Source: an uncultured Prevotellaceae bacterium (lineage in GTDB: Bacteria; Bacteroidota; Bacteroidia; Bacteroidales; Bacteroidaceae). From it: a stretch of DNA of 64,000 nt. The stretch covers positions 6,933-70,932 of the forward strand of contig CACXVS010000015.1 of NCBI GenBank assembly GCA_902771155.1. Direction: 5' to 3'. Below are positions 1 through 7,407 of this stretch, piece after piece. Under the pieces are notes generated by a model, which was not told where the DNA came from, made no database searches, and worked only from the letters and a program-made list of their open reading frames with translations. The translations under genes and the position numbers were made by a program. The number at the start of each line of letters is the position of its first letter. Within the stretch, counting starts at the first letter, position 1.

Positions 1-1491
1 TGTGCTGAGGAAGCGGTATTCCATCTTGGCCAGTTCGACGAAGTCCTTTCCGTCAGAAGATGCCAGCAAATAATAGAAGTCCTTGTCGGAGGTGATGCGC
101 AGGTAGGCTCGGGTACCACTGAGCGCGAACTCCTTTTCGCTGTGCCTGGTTTGCCCCAAGCGTACATTCGACTTGATGATGATTTGTCCGTTCCTTTTCT
201 CAGCCACCACATCGTAGTGGTTCAGCGGAGCGGCGTATGCGGTAATCCCGGTCTGCATGCCCTCAGAAAGGTGGGAGAGGTCGAACAAGGCTGTGGCTGT
301 AAAGTTCAGTTCCGTCTGGCGGCGGGCAATGAATGTTGGCGAGGCTGTCTCGCTGAGGTCTGTCGTGCTTGGGCGCAAGCGAAGCCAGCCTTTACGCTCC
401 GTCAGCGAATAGCGCGAGTAGTCGGGGTTGCACAGACTCATCCATCCCATCGGCAGTCCCAACGAGTGATAACTGTCCTTAGGGGCATCGCGCTTGATGT
501 AATCGAACTCTTCCCTGACGAGGTCTTTCATCATAGGGACCAACGGCAATGTCTTGCATTTCATGTCTGTCTGCAGCGTTCCGTCGCCATTCACCACAGG
601 CCAGCCGCCTTGCTCCCAACGGACAGGAGCCAACATGGTTTCACGCCCCATCACATGCTGCAGATAACCGCTGGTGCGGTAACCCAGACAAATCATCCAC
701 CACGAGGAGTCGGGTGCCTGTATCAGGTCAGCATGCCCCAGTCCCTGTATCTGACTGTTCTGCATCTTCATGTTGAAGTGCGACAGAATGGGGTTGTCGG
801 GATTGGGTTGATATGGACCGAAAAGGTTCTTGCTGCGAAGGATGTTCACATGATGCCCGTGCTCCGTTCCGCCTTCAGCCAACAGCAGATAATAGTAACC
901 GTCCTGTTTGTAGATATGCGGTCCTTCGGGATATCGCCCGCCAAGCCCTGTGCCCAAGTGATGTATCTCGCCCAGTTGCCTGCCCGTCTCCACATCAATC
1001 TCGCAAATCTTGATGTCGCCCTCTTTCCAGAGGAAATAGCATTTGTCGTCCTCGAAGTAGAGCGTGGGGTCACAACTGCCTACGGCGAAGTCTATCACGA
1101 CGGGTTCCGACCACTCGCCAGCGGGGTTGTCGGTCCATACGTAGAAATGACGGCGCGAGGGGAACACCGTTGTCACCATATAGAAGCGCCCGTTGTTATA
1201 ACGGATGGTGGGGGCGTAGATGCCGCTGTTGCCGTCGGTTCCCTTCAGGTCGACCTGCGACGGACGGGTCAGACAGTTGCCCACCTGTTCCCAGTTCACC
1301 AGGTCCTTCGAGTGGAACACCGGAACACCTGGGAAATACTGAAACGTGCTGTTTACGAGATAGAAGTCGTCGCCCGCCCGGCATACACTCGGGTCGGCAT
1401 GAAAGCCGGGAAGCACGGGATTGCGGAATCCCTGCGACCACGCGAAAAGAGCCTGCAGCAACAAGGCTGTCAGCAAAATGGTTTTCTTCAT
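1..1491 (-). CDS. Glycoside hydrolase family 43 protein, 3' end cut by window edge
   Basis: Secreted beta-propeller glycosidase of the GH43 group (beta-xylosidase/alpha-L-arabinofuranosidase type). At least 497 residues are visible; the C-terminus lies outside the window. It starts MKKTILLTALLLQALFAWSQ, a Sec signal peptide without a lipobox Cys. The GH43 marks follow: FHADPSV right after the signal (catalytic base Asp), GSCDPTLYFED (pKa-modulating Asp) and RYPEGPHIY (general acid Glu). The part after about residue 300 looks like the beta-sandwich domain of long GH43 beta-xylosidases. It is the last visible gene of a three-gene operon with a mutarotase and an alpha-L-fucosidase, 16 bases after the mutarotase. 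Family certain; exact substrate not decidable from the sequence. Confidence 0.88.
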   Translation of the reverse strand, partial: MKKTILLTALLLQALFAWSQGFRNPVLPGFHADPSVCRAGDDFYLVNSTFQYFPGVPVFHSKDLVNWEQVGNCLTRPSQVDLKGTDGNSGIYAPTIRYNNGRFYMVTTVFPSRRHFYVWTDNPAGEWSEPVVIDFAVGSCDPTLYFEDDKCYFLWKEGDIKICEIDVETGRQLGEIHHLGTGLGGRYPEGPHIYKQDGYYYLLLAEGGTEHGHHVNILRSKNLFGPYQPNPDNPILSHFNMKMQNSQIQGLGHADLIQAPDSSWWMICLGYRTSGYLQHVMGRETMLAPVRWEQGGWPVVNGDGTLQTDMKCKTLPLVPMMKDLVREEFDYIKRDAPKDSYHSLGLPMGWMSLCNPDYSRYSLTERKGWLRLRPSTTDLSETASPTFIARRQTELNFTATALFDLSHLSEGMQTGITAYAAPLNHYDVVAEKRNGQIIIKSNVRLGQTRHSEKEFALSGTRAYLRITSDKDFYYLLASSDGKDFVELAKMEYRFLST

Positions 1492-1507
1492 CTTCCTATC
1501 GATTATG

Positions 1508-1885
1508 TCATTCATACAAATAGAACATGCGCTCCATCATCTGCCACTTCTCATCGCTCCGTGCGTCAGCACGACAGCCTTGGAGCCGTGCCACAAACGC
1601 CTCCCACTCTGCCTGACGCGGTAGCGTAGCGAGACGGTCCATAGCCGACGGCCAGTCGAAGTCCTCGGGGGCATCGACAATCATGACGAGGCGCGTGCCG
1701 AGGATGTAGATTTCCATCTCGAGGATACCTACTGCCTTGATGCCGTCGCGTATCTCCTTCCAGTGAAACGTCTCAGAGTGCCATTTGCGGTATTCCTTGA
1801 TCATGTCGGGGTCGTCGCGAAGGTCCAGCGTCTGTACATAGCGCTTCGTCTTGCAAGCATAGGTCTTCTGGTTGTAGCCGTTCAT
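1508..1885 (-). CDS. L-rhamnose mutarotase-family protein (RhaM/DUF718)
   Basis: 125-residue cytoplasmic sugar mutarotase that interconverts alpha and beta anomers of a 6-deoxyhexose. Family marks: an N-terminal strand (KRYVQTLDLRDD), the helix EYRKWHSETFHWKEI with the conserved catalytic His, then GILEMEIYILGTRLVMIVD and a C-terminal WQMMERMFYLYE. The length is a little above the usual 104-115 because of a short N-terminal extension. It lies 4 bases after the alpha-L-fucosidase and 16 before the GH43, so translation is probably coupled. Next to a fucosidase it may work on L-fucose rather than L-rhamnose; that is inference from context. Confidence 0.88.
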   Translation of the reverse strand: MNGYNQKTYACKTKRYVQTLDLRDDPDMIKEYRKWHSETFHWKEIRDGIKAVGILEMEIYILGTRLVMIVDAPEDFDWPSAMDRLATLPRQAEWEAFVARLQGCRADARSDEKWQMMERMFYLYE

Positions 1886-1889
1886 AGTC

Positions 1890-3638
1890 TCATTCTTTTA
1901 TTACTTCAAAGTCATCAAAGGCCATACGCTCTCCTGAGGCCAGACGGTCGGCGTCGAACTTGAGGATACGGGCTTTGGTGGCAGGGAACTTGATTGTCTG
2001 CCAAATAGGATTGTTCACGATGTTCGAGAACTCGCCCGCAGCAAGTTTTGTCCAGTTTGTCCAGTCGGTCGAGGCCCATAGGGTGTAGTGCGTCACCGTG
2101 CCGTCCTTCGTGTTCTGCGGAGGCAGGTAACGGAAGGCGCTGATGGTCTGCTCTGTGTCCCAGTCAATCATCATCTGACGGGGGTTGCTGAAGAAGTAGT
2201 GCAGGTTGCTGCTGCGCTTCTCTCCGCTGTCGGGGATATCGTCTGTCAGCTCTGGAGCCAGATAGACGGATGTGCGCTTTATGATGGGCTCACATTTGGA
2301 GTCGGTGACGGCGAAGCGCAGTTTTGTGGCGTTGACGGTAGGGAAGCAGACGATGCGGCGATGACCTATGGTGGTCAGTCCGTCGGAGCCTTCAACGAGC
2401 GCATCCCCCAGCGGCAGCCACTCGCCGTCGACAAGAGCCTCGAGCGAGAACTTCTTCACCCGTTGACCTTGCCGGATATCCTCCTCCGCCACGAAACGGT
2501 TGAACGACGTGGGCTTGCCGAAGTCAATAACAGTCTCCGCGCCCTTTACCTCTTTCTTAGCCCTTTCAGCAAGGTCGGTCCTGAACACCTCGTCAATCAT
2601 CTTCTTAAAGGCGATGCCGCGAAGACTGTCGGTGGGGTGGATGCGGCCGTTAGGCGCTATGGGGAAGTTGAGCAGCAGGGTGGAGTTGCGGCCCACCGAT
2701 TTATAATAGGTGTCCATCAGTTTCGACAGACTCTTCACGTGCTCGTTCTCCGTTTCGTGATAGAACCAGCCTGGACGGATGCTCGTATTCGTCTCGCCAG
2801 GACACCACACATCGCCCTCCTCCACACCATAGTGCAGCATGTGCCAGGGTGTATCGCCCTTACTGGGCATCAGGCTCCAGTTGGTCTCGCCCACATTACC
2901 GGCTTCCGTTCCTACCCAACGCAAATCGCCACGGTCGCTGCCGTCATTCCATATCAGACATTTCGGCTGTAGTTCACGAATCATCTTGTACGTCTCAGGC
3001 CACTCGTAATAGGTGGTACGATCTATCTTTCGTGTCTCGTTAGCCCCACCATACCAGCCGTCACCACCATTGGCACCATCGAACCAAACCTCGAAGATGT
3101 CGCCATAGTTCGTCAACAGCTCACGCAACTGGTTGCGGAAGTAGGTCACATACGCAGGCTGTCCGTACTCCGGATGATTTCTGTCCCACGGCGAGAGATA
3201 GACAGCGAACTTCAGGCCCTCATCCCGACACGCCTCAGCCAGTTCGCGCACCACGTCACCCTTGCCGTCCTTCCATGGTGAGTTCTTCACTGAATATTCC
3301 GTATAAGCCGACGGCCACATACAAAACCCACAGTGATGCTTAGCTGTGAAGATGATGCCCTTCATTCCCGCCTGCTTGCACACTCGCGCCCACTGCCGAC
3401 AGTCGAGATCAGAGGGATTAAACAGTTTCGGATCTTCATTACCATAGCCCCATTCCTGATCGGTGTACGTGTTCAGCGAATAATGGATAAACGCATACAT
3501 CTCCATGTCTTGCCAACGCAGTTGATTTTCCGTTGGTTCAGGGCCGCAAGCCACCATTGTTTCTGCCTGGGCATATGCCAATATGGGAAGCATTGCCATC
3601 AGTATGGAAGTAATGGACTTTTTATAATTAATGGTCAT
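1890..3638 (-). CDS. Alpha-L-fucosidase, GH29
   Basis: 582-residue secreted exo-glycosidase that removes terminal L-fucose. The signal peptide ends in ILAYAQA. The catalytic barrel shows AFIHYSLNTYTDQEWGYG, GIIFTAKHHCGFCMWPS and the nucleophile motif IFEVWFDGANG, the usual GH29 Asp. The C-terminal third (from about residue 350) has the look of an F5/8 type C (discoidin) carbohydrate-binding module: FDADRLASGERMAFDDFEV ends the protein. First gene of the operon. Its start lies only 12-20 bases after a TATCTTTG promoter box, so the 5' leader is very short. No SusC/SusD pair is in view. Confidence 0.93.
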   Translation of the reverse strand: MTINYKKSITSILMAMLPILAYAQAETMVACGPEPTENQLRWQDMEMYAFIHYSLNTYTDQEWGYGNEDPKLFNPSDLDCRQWARVCKQAGMKGIIFTAKHHCGFCMWPSAYTEYSVKNSPWKDGKGDVVRELAEACRDEGLKFAVYLSPWDRNHPEYGQPAYVTYFRNQLRELLTNYGDIFEVWFDGANGGDGWYGGANETRKIDRTTYYEWPETYKMIRELQPKCLIWNDGSDRGDLRWVGTEAGNVGETNWSLMPSKGDTPWHMLHYGVEEGDVWCPGETNTSIRPGWFYHETENEHVKSLSKLMDTYYKSVGRNSTLLLNFPIAPNGRIHPTDSLRGIAFKKMIDEVFRTDLAERAKKEVKGAETVIDFGKPTSFNRFVAEEDIRQGQRVKKFSLEALVDGEWLPLGDALVEGSDGLTTIGHRRIVCFPTVNATKLRFAVTDSKCEPIIKRTSVYLAPELTDDIPDSGEKRSSNLHYFFSNPRQMMIDWDTEQTISAFRYLPPQNTKDGTVTHYTLWASTDWTNWTKLAAGEFSNIVNNPIWQTIKFPATKARILKFDADRLASGERMAFDDFEVIKE

Positions 3639-3656
3639 AAGTTTGTAATTTGGCTA

Positions 3657-3664
3657 CAAAGATA
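3657..3664 (-). promoter_or_regulatory. -7 box TATCTTTG of the fucosidase operon
   Basis: Reads TATCTTTG on the minus strand, matching the Bacteroidota -7 consensus TAnnTTTG. It sits 19 bases before the GH29 start codon, leaving a leader of roughly ten bases. Confidence 0.7.
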
Positions 3665-3768
3665 CAAATAAATATTCAAAAAAAAGACTCAAGTTCTTCT
3701 TATTTGAATTTTTTTATCTTTCCGTTTATGAAGAGCGACCCATTGAGGATGCCCGGAAGTCTTCCTAC

Positions 3769-4764
3769 TTAACTATTCTTTTTATAGCTCTGCACAGCCC
3801 AACACCCCATCAGTGTACCGATACCTGCAAGGGCTAAGACCTGGTGAGCCGTTTCGTGCAAACCTCCACCACGGATGAAGACGGTGCGCATGGCATCAAT
3901 GAAATAGTGCATGGGATTGATATAGGTGGTAAGATAGGCTAAAGAAGGCATAGAACGTGTAGGTGTAAAGAGTCCGGAAAGCAATAGGATCATCACCACA
4001 AAGAACCACATGACAAACATGGCCTGCTGCATGGTATCGGAGTAGTTGGACACGATGAGTCCGAACGACGAGAAAAACAGAGCCAGCAGCATGGCAAGCA
4101 CGTAGATGAGCCACACGGGACCCGCAGGCGTGATGCCATAGACGAGCCAGGCCAATAGCAGACAGACCGTGATGACGAAGAGGGCTATCAACCAGTAAGG
4201 TATCAGTTTCGACAGGATGAAGGCCCACTTCGAGACTGGTGTCACATTCATCTGTTCGATGGTGCCAGCCTCTTTCTCACCAACGATGTTGAGTGTAGGC
4301 AGAAAGCCCGTCATCAGCATCATCACAATGGCAAAGAGGGCTGGAATCATGAAGAGCTTATAGTCCTGACCCTTGTTGTATAAATTGAGAATTGAGAATT
4401 CTTTCTGAGGAAAGCGAGCAAGCTCGAGCGGAAAATTGGAAGTTGCCTGGTGCGAGGTGACAATCTGACTCAGATAGGCGCTGCCCATCGAACCCTTGGT
4501 ACCATTGACAGCATTGGCAGCGATGAGGTACTTACCGTCACGAATCTCGAGAATCACATCTGCCCGTCCCTTCTCAATATCCTTCATAGCCTCATCGTAG
4601 TTTGCTTTCTGACCATTGAAGATAAAATAGTTGCTGGCCGCAATCTGTTGGATCAGTCGCTGTGACTCCACAGTATGATCAATATCCACCACATCTACCA
4701 CGATGTTCTTCACCTCCATCTGCATCACCCACGGCATGACGCACATGATGACGATGGGGAACAT
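3769..4764 (-). CDS. ABC-2 type transporter permease (second permease)
   Basis: 331-residue inner-membrane permease of the YhhJ/YbhR type: an N-terminal membrane segment, a large periplasmic domain (residues about 20-130) and five C-terminal membrane segments (FMIPALFAIVMMLMTGFLPT, YWLIALFVITVCLLLAWLVYG and so on), with the coupling stretch GEKEAGTIEQMNVTPVSKWAF. The first ATG in frame (4764) lies inside the first membrane helix. The frame is open back to a stop at 4846-4848, and the skipped part (YLIQKEFLQIRRNAFLPKLI) is the normal cytoplasmic N-terminus of this family, but it has no ATG/GTG/TTG. The true start seems lost or shifted at the junction with the upstream permease. A short FSILN peptide (4381-4402) comes from a repeat insertion. 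Confidence 0.8.
   Translation of the reverse strand: MFPIVIMCVMPWVMQMEVKNIVVDVVDIDHTVESQRLIQQIAASNYFIFNGQKANYDEAMKDIEKGRADVILEIRDGKYLIAANAVNGTKGSMGSAYLSQIVTSHQATSNFPLELARFPQKEFSILNLYNKGQDYKLFMIPALFAIVMMLMTGFLPTLNIVGEKEAGTIEQMNVTPVSKWAFILSKLIPYWLIALFVITVCLLLAWLVYGITPAGPVWLIYVLAMLLALFFSSFGLIVSNYSDTMQQAMFVMWFFVVMILLLSGLFTPTRSMPSLAYLTTYINPMHYFIDAMRTVFIRGGGLHETAHQVLALAGIGTLMGCWAVQSYKKNS
4381..4402. repeat. ATTGAGA-type repeat inside second permease gene
   Basis: Short TAAATTGAGAATTGAGAATT stretch. On the coding strand it gives the FSILN peptide within the periplasmic domain, and it belongs to the same family as the intergenic octamer arrays in this window. Confidence 0.6.
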
Positions 4765-5894
4765 GATGATGAGTTTGGGAAGAAACGCATTGCGGCGTAT
4801 CTGCAGGAACTCTTTTTGTATGAGATATCCAGGCGCTGCTTGAACTTATTCAGTGCAATGGCCAGCAGTACTACCGTCATAGCTGCGAGCACAGCCACCT
4901 CGCGAGCCACATCTTCTATGCCCACACCCATAATCATCAGCTTGCGCATGGCCTGAATATAATAGCGGGGCGGCACAATGGCTGACAGCCATTGCAGGAT
5001 CGTAGGCATCGACTCTACAGGAAACAGCATGCCCGACAGCATCACCACTGGCATGAGCAGTACCATAGCTGACAGCAACAGGGCCACGAGTTGTGTCTGT
5101 GCCACGTTGGAGATGAGCAGTCCCAGCGAGAGCGCCAGCAGAATATAGAGGGTGCTCACGGCCAGAATCCAAAAGAGCGAACCAGCCAATGGTACGTCCA
5201 GTACGAAACGTGCCATCAACAGGATGGTGATGAGGATGCCGAAGGCCAGCACCAGATAGGGCACGGCTTTGGCGATAATCACCATCAAAGGCTTGACAGG
5301 CGATACCAACAGCACCTCCATCGTCCCTTTCTCCTTCTCGCGCACAATCGAAATCGAGGTCATCATGGCACAGATGAGCATCAGGAGCATACCCATGATG
5401 GCTGGCACGAAGTTGTAGGCCGACTTCATCTGGGGATTATATAACAATTGAGAGTTGAGAATTGAAAATTGAGAATTGGCTGGCGCCATAGTTCGCTGGG
5501 CGTAGGTAACCCATTGTTGCGACATATTGGGATCAGAGCCGTCCACCATAATTTGCCATGTATGAGCACTCCCCTTTCCCTTTGGAGAGGGGCTGGGGGT
5601 GAGGCTTATATCCGCCTTCTGACTACGTATCAGATATTCAGCCTCGCCAGGGGTGCTGACAGTCTTCGTGATGATAAAATACTCTGAGACAGCAAGACGT
5701 TCAATGGCCTGCTGAGTGAGATGGTCCATCTGCGAAGTAACCACTACAGTCCGTACGTTCTTTACGTCGGTAGTGATGGCGAAACCAAAGATGAACATCA
5801 GCACAACAGGCATGCCAAACAGGATCAGCATCGTACGTTTGTCGCGCAGGATGTGCTTGGCCTCCTTGATGACGAAAGATAGGAACTGCTTCAT
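4725..5894 (-). CDS. ABC-2 type transporter permease (first permease), 3' end running into the next gene
   Basis: 389-residue permease, paralogue of the downstream one: MKQFLSFVIKEAKHILRDKR, membrane helix 1 (TMLILFGMPVVLMFIFGFAI), periplasmic domain, then five helices and the coupling motif VREKEKGTMEVLLVSPVKPL. The homologous part ends near NKFKQRL (about 4840); the last 35 or so residues, rich in Ser and Cys, are a read-through of the second permease gene in the wrong frame. This suggests the natural stop was lost by a small indel. Two dispersed repeats have inserted in frame in the periplasmic domain: LTPSPSPKGKGS (5568-5606) and NSQFSILNSQLL (5445-5477). The protein may still fold, as both lie in the extracytoplasmic loop. 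Confidence 0.85.
   Translation of the reverse strand: MKQFLSFVIKEAKHILRDKRTMLILFGMPVVLMFIFGFAITTDVKNVRTVVVTSQMDHLTQQAIERLAVSEYFIITKTVSTPGEAEYLIRSQKADISLTPSPSPKGKGSAHTWQIMVDGSDPNMSQQWVTYAQRTMAPANSQFSILNSQLLYNPQMKSAYNFVPAIMGMLLMLICAMMTSISIVREKEKGTMEVLLVSPVKPLMVIIAKAVPYLVLAFGILITILLMARFVLDVPLAGSLFWILAVSTLYILLALSLGLLISNVAQTQLVALLLSAMVLLMPVVMLSGMLFPVESMPTILQWLSAIVPPRYYIQAMRKLMIMGVGIEDVAREVAVLAAMTVVLLAIALNKFKQRLDISYKKSSCRYAAMRFFPNSSSCSPSSSCASCRG
5445..5477. repeat. ATTGARAA-type repeat inside first permease gene
   Basis: Four tandem units of the ATTGAGAG/ATTGAAAA kind. Read on the coding (minus) strand they encode NSQFSILNSQ, a peptide that interrupts the periplasmic domain in frame. Confidence 0.7.
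5568..5606. repeat. Dispersed repeat encoding LTPSPSPKGKGS inside first permease gene
   Basis: C/G-rich stretch CCCCTTTCCCTTTGGAGAGG followed by GGCTGGGGGTGAGG, partly palindromic. On the minus strand it encodes LTPSPSPKGKGS, the well-known coding trace of a small repeat scattered through Bacteroidota genomes. Flanking residues (KADIS and AHTWQIMVDGSDPN) look like ordinary ABC-2 permease sequence. Confidence 0.7.
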
Positions 5895-5895
5895 T

Positions 5896-5942
5896 TCATT
5901 GAACGTTGAAAATTGAAGATTGAAGATTGAAGATTGAAAATT
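5896..5942. repeat. ATTGAARA repeat cluster between ATPase and permease genes
   Basis: About five ATTGAAGA/ATTGAAAA units fill nearly the whole 46-base gap between the double ATPase gene and the first permease gene. No other signal is visible in the gap. Confidence 0.8.
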
Positions 5943-7401
5943 AATCTGACGACCTCGTGGCCTGACGGGCCAGATAGGTAAACACGTGGTCCATATCAGG
6001 TTGATTGAACTCCTGCTTCAAGGCTTCTGGTGTACCCATTGCCTTGATCTTGCCATCCACCATAATCGAGATACGGTCACAGTATTCTGCCTCATCCATA
6101 TAATGGGTAGTCACAAAGACTGTGATGCCACGACGGGCTGCCTCATAGATGAGTTCCCAGAACTGCCGGCGTGTGGCAGGATCGACGCCACCCGTGGGTT
6201 CATCTAGGAACACCACACCAGGCTCATGGAAGATAGAGACGGAAAAGGCGAGTTTCTGTTTCCAGCCGAGTGGCAGTGAACCCACCAAGTCGTCCTTATG
6301 CTCCTCGAACTTCAACTGGTGCAACAGCTCATCCATCTTATTATTGATATCTTCTTTCTTCATGCCATAGATACCAGCAAAGAGGCGGATGTTCTCTGCA
6401 ACTGACAGGTCCTCATAGAGCGAGAATCTTTGTGACATATAGCCGATATGTTTCTTGATCTGCTCATGTTCTGTGCGGATATCATAGCCCACTACCCTAC
6501 CCGTTCCACTGGTAGGCTGATTCAAGCCTGTCAGCATGTGCATGGCTGTCGTCTTTCCTGCGCCATTGGCACCCAGGAAACCGAATATCTCACCTCTCTT
6601 TACTGAGAACGAGATATCATCCACGGCATGGAAATCACCAAAGGCCTTCACCAGATGCTCTACTTCTATCACTGGTTCCGTTTGCTGCTGTGCTGTGGCA
6701 ATGGGCTCGATACCCGGCGGATTAAACACGTCCCTGAACTGCTCGAGGATCGCATCCGGGGTATCAACACCACGGATCTTACCATGATCGAGGAATGCCA
6801 CGCGCTCACAACGACGCACCTCATCGAGATACGGCGTAGAGGCCACAATGGTGATGCCCCGCTCCTTCAGCATCAGCAACATCTCCCACAGTTCCTTACG
6901 GCTCACGGGATCCACACCCGTTGTTGGTTCATCGAGAAAGAGCACGCTGGGCTGATGCACCAACGCACACGAGAGCGCCAGTTTCTGCTTCATACCGCCT
7001 GACAAGGCCCCAGCACGCCGGTCCTTGAAACGCTCTATCTGCGAATAGATGGCCTTGATGCTATCGTAACCTTCCTCGACGGTGGTGCCGAAGAGTGTGG
7101 CAAAGAACTTCAGGTTTTCCTCTATGGTCAGATCCTGATAGAGCGAGAACTTGCCAGGCATATAGCCTACACGACAGCGAACCTCGCGCATCTGCTTCAC
7201 CACGTCATAGCCATCCACTTTTGCCGTGCCTGCATCAGGCATCAACAGCGAACAAAGGATGCGAAACATTGTGGTCTTGCCGGCTCCATCAGGGCCGATG
7301 AGTCCAAACACCTCACCTCTGCCAACAGAGAACGACACGTCATCGAGTGCTCGCACCTGACCATAGCGCTTGCATAAATGATTAACCTCTATCGAATACA
7401 T
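5941..7401 (-). CDS. Double ABC transporter ATP-binding protein (YbhF-like)
   Basis: 486-residue cytoplasmic ATPase with two nucleotide-binding domains in one chain, energising the two downstream permeases. Domain 1 (about 1-215): Walker A GPDGAGKTT (with an uncommon Asp), signature LSGGMKQKLAL, Walker B VLFLDEPTTGVDP. Domain 2 (about 245-475): Walker A GANGAGKTT, signature degenerate as LPLGWKQKLAF, Walker B VVFLDEPTGGVDP, switch His in VTTHYMDEAEYCD. The degenerate second signature is common in this subfamily. The gene starts 6 bases after the TolC-HlyD stop. The ATPase-permease-permease order with an adaptor and an outer membrane channel defines a tripartite ABC efflux pump. Confidence 0.93.
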   Translation of the reverse strand: MYSIEVNHLCKRYGQVRALDDVSFSVGRGEVFGLIGPDGAGKTTMFRILCSLLMPDAGTAKVDGYDVVKQMREVRCRVGYMPGKFSLYQDLTIEENLKFFATLFGTTVEEGYDSIKAIYSQIERFKDRRAGALSGGMKQKLALSCALVHQPSVLFLDEPTTGVDPVSRKELWEMLLMLKERGITIVASTPYLDEVRRCERVAFLDHGKIRGVDTPDAILEQFRDVFNPPGIEPIATAQQQTEPVIEVEHLVKAFGDFHAVDDISFSVKRGEIFGFLGANGAGKTTAMHMLTGLNQPTSGTGRVVGYDIRTEHEQIKKHIGYMSQRFSLYEDLSVAENIRLFAGIYGMKKEDINNKMDELLHQLKFEEHKDDLVGSLPLGWKQKLAFSVSIFHEPGVVFLDEPTGGVDPATRRQFWELIYEAARRGITVFVTTHYMDEAEYCDRISIMVDGKIKAMGTPEALKQEFNQPDMDHVFTYLARQATRSSD

Positions 7402-7407
7402 GATTCT

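Noticed and set aside
142..1629. Long open plus-strand frame (495 codons) opposite the GH43 gene
   Set aside because: Its translation has no recognisable domain and runs through codons of a clear GH43 protein on the minus strand; it is a mirror frame caused by codon bias.
1..3640. Polysaccharide utilisation locus with SusC/SusD
   Set aside because: No TonB-dependent receptor or SusD-like gene is visible beside the GH29/GH43 operon or the starch operon within this window.
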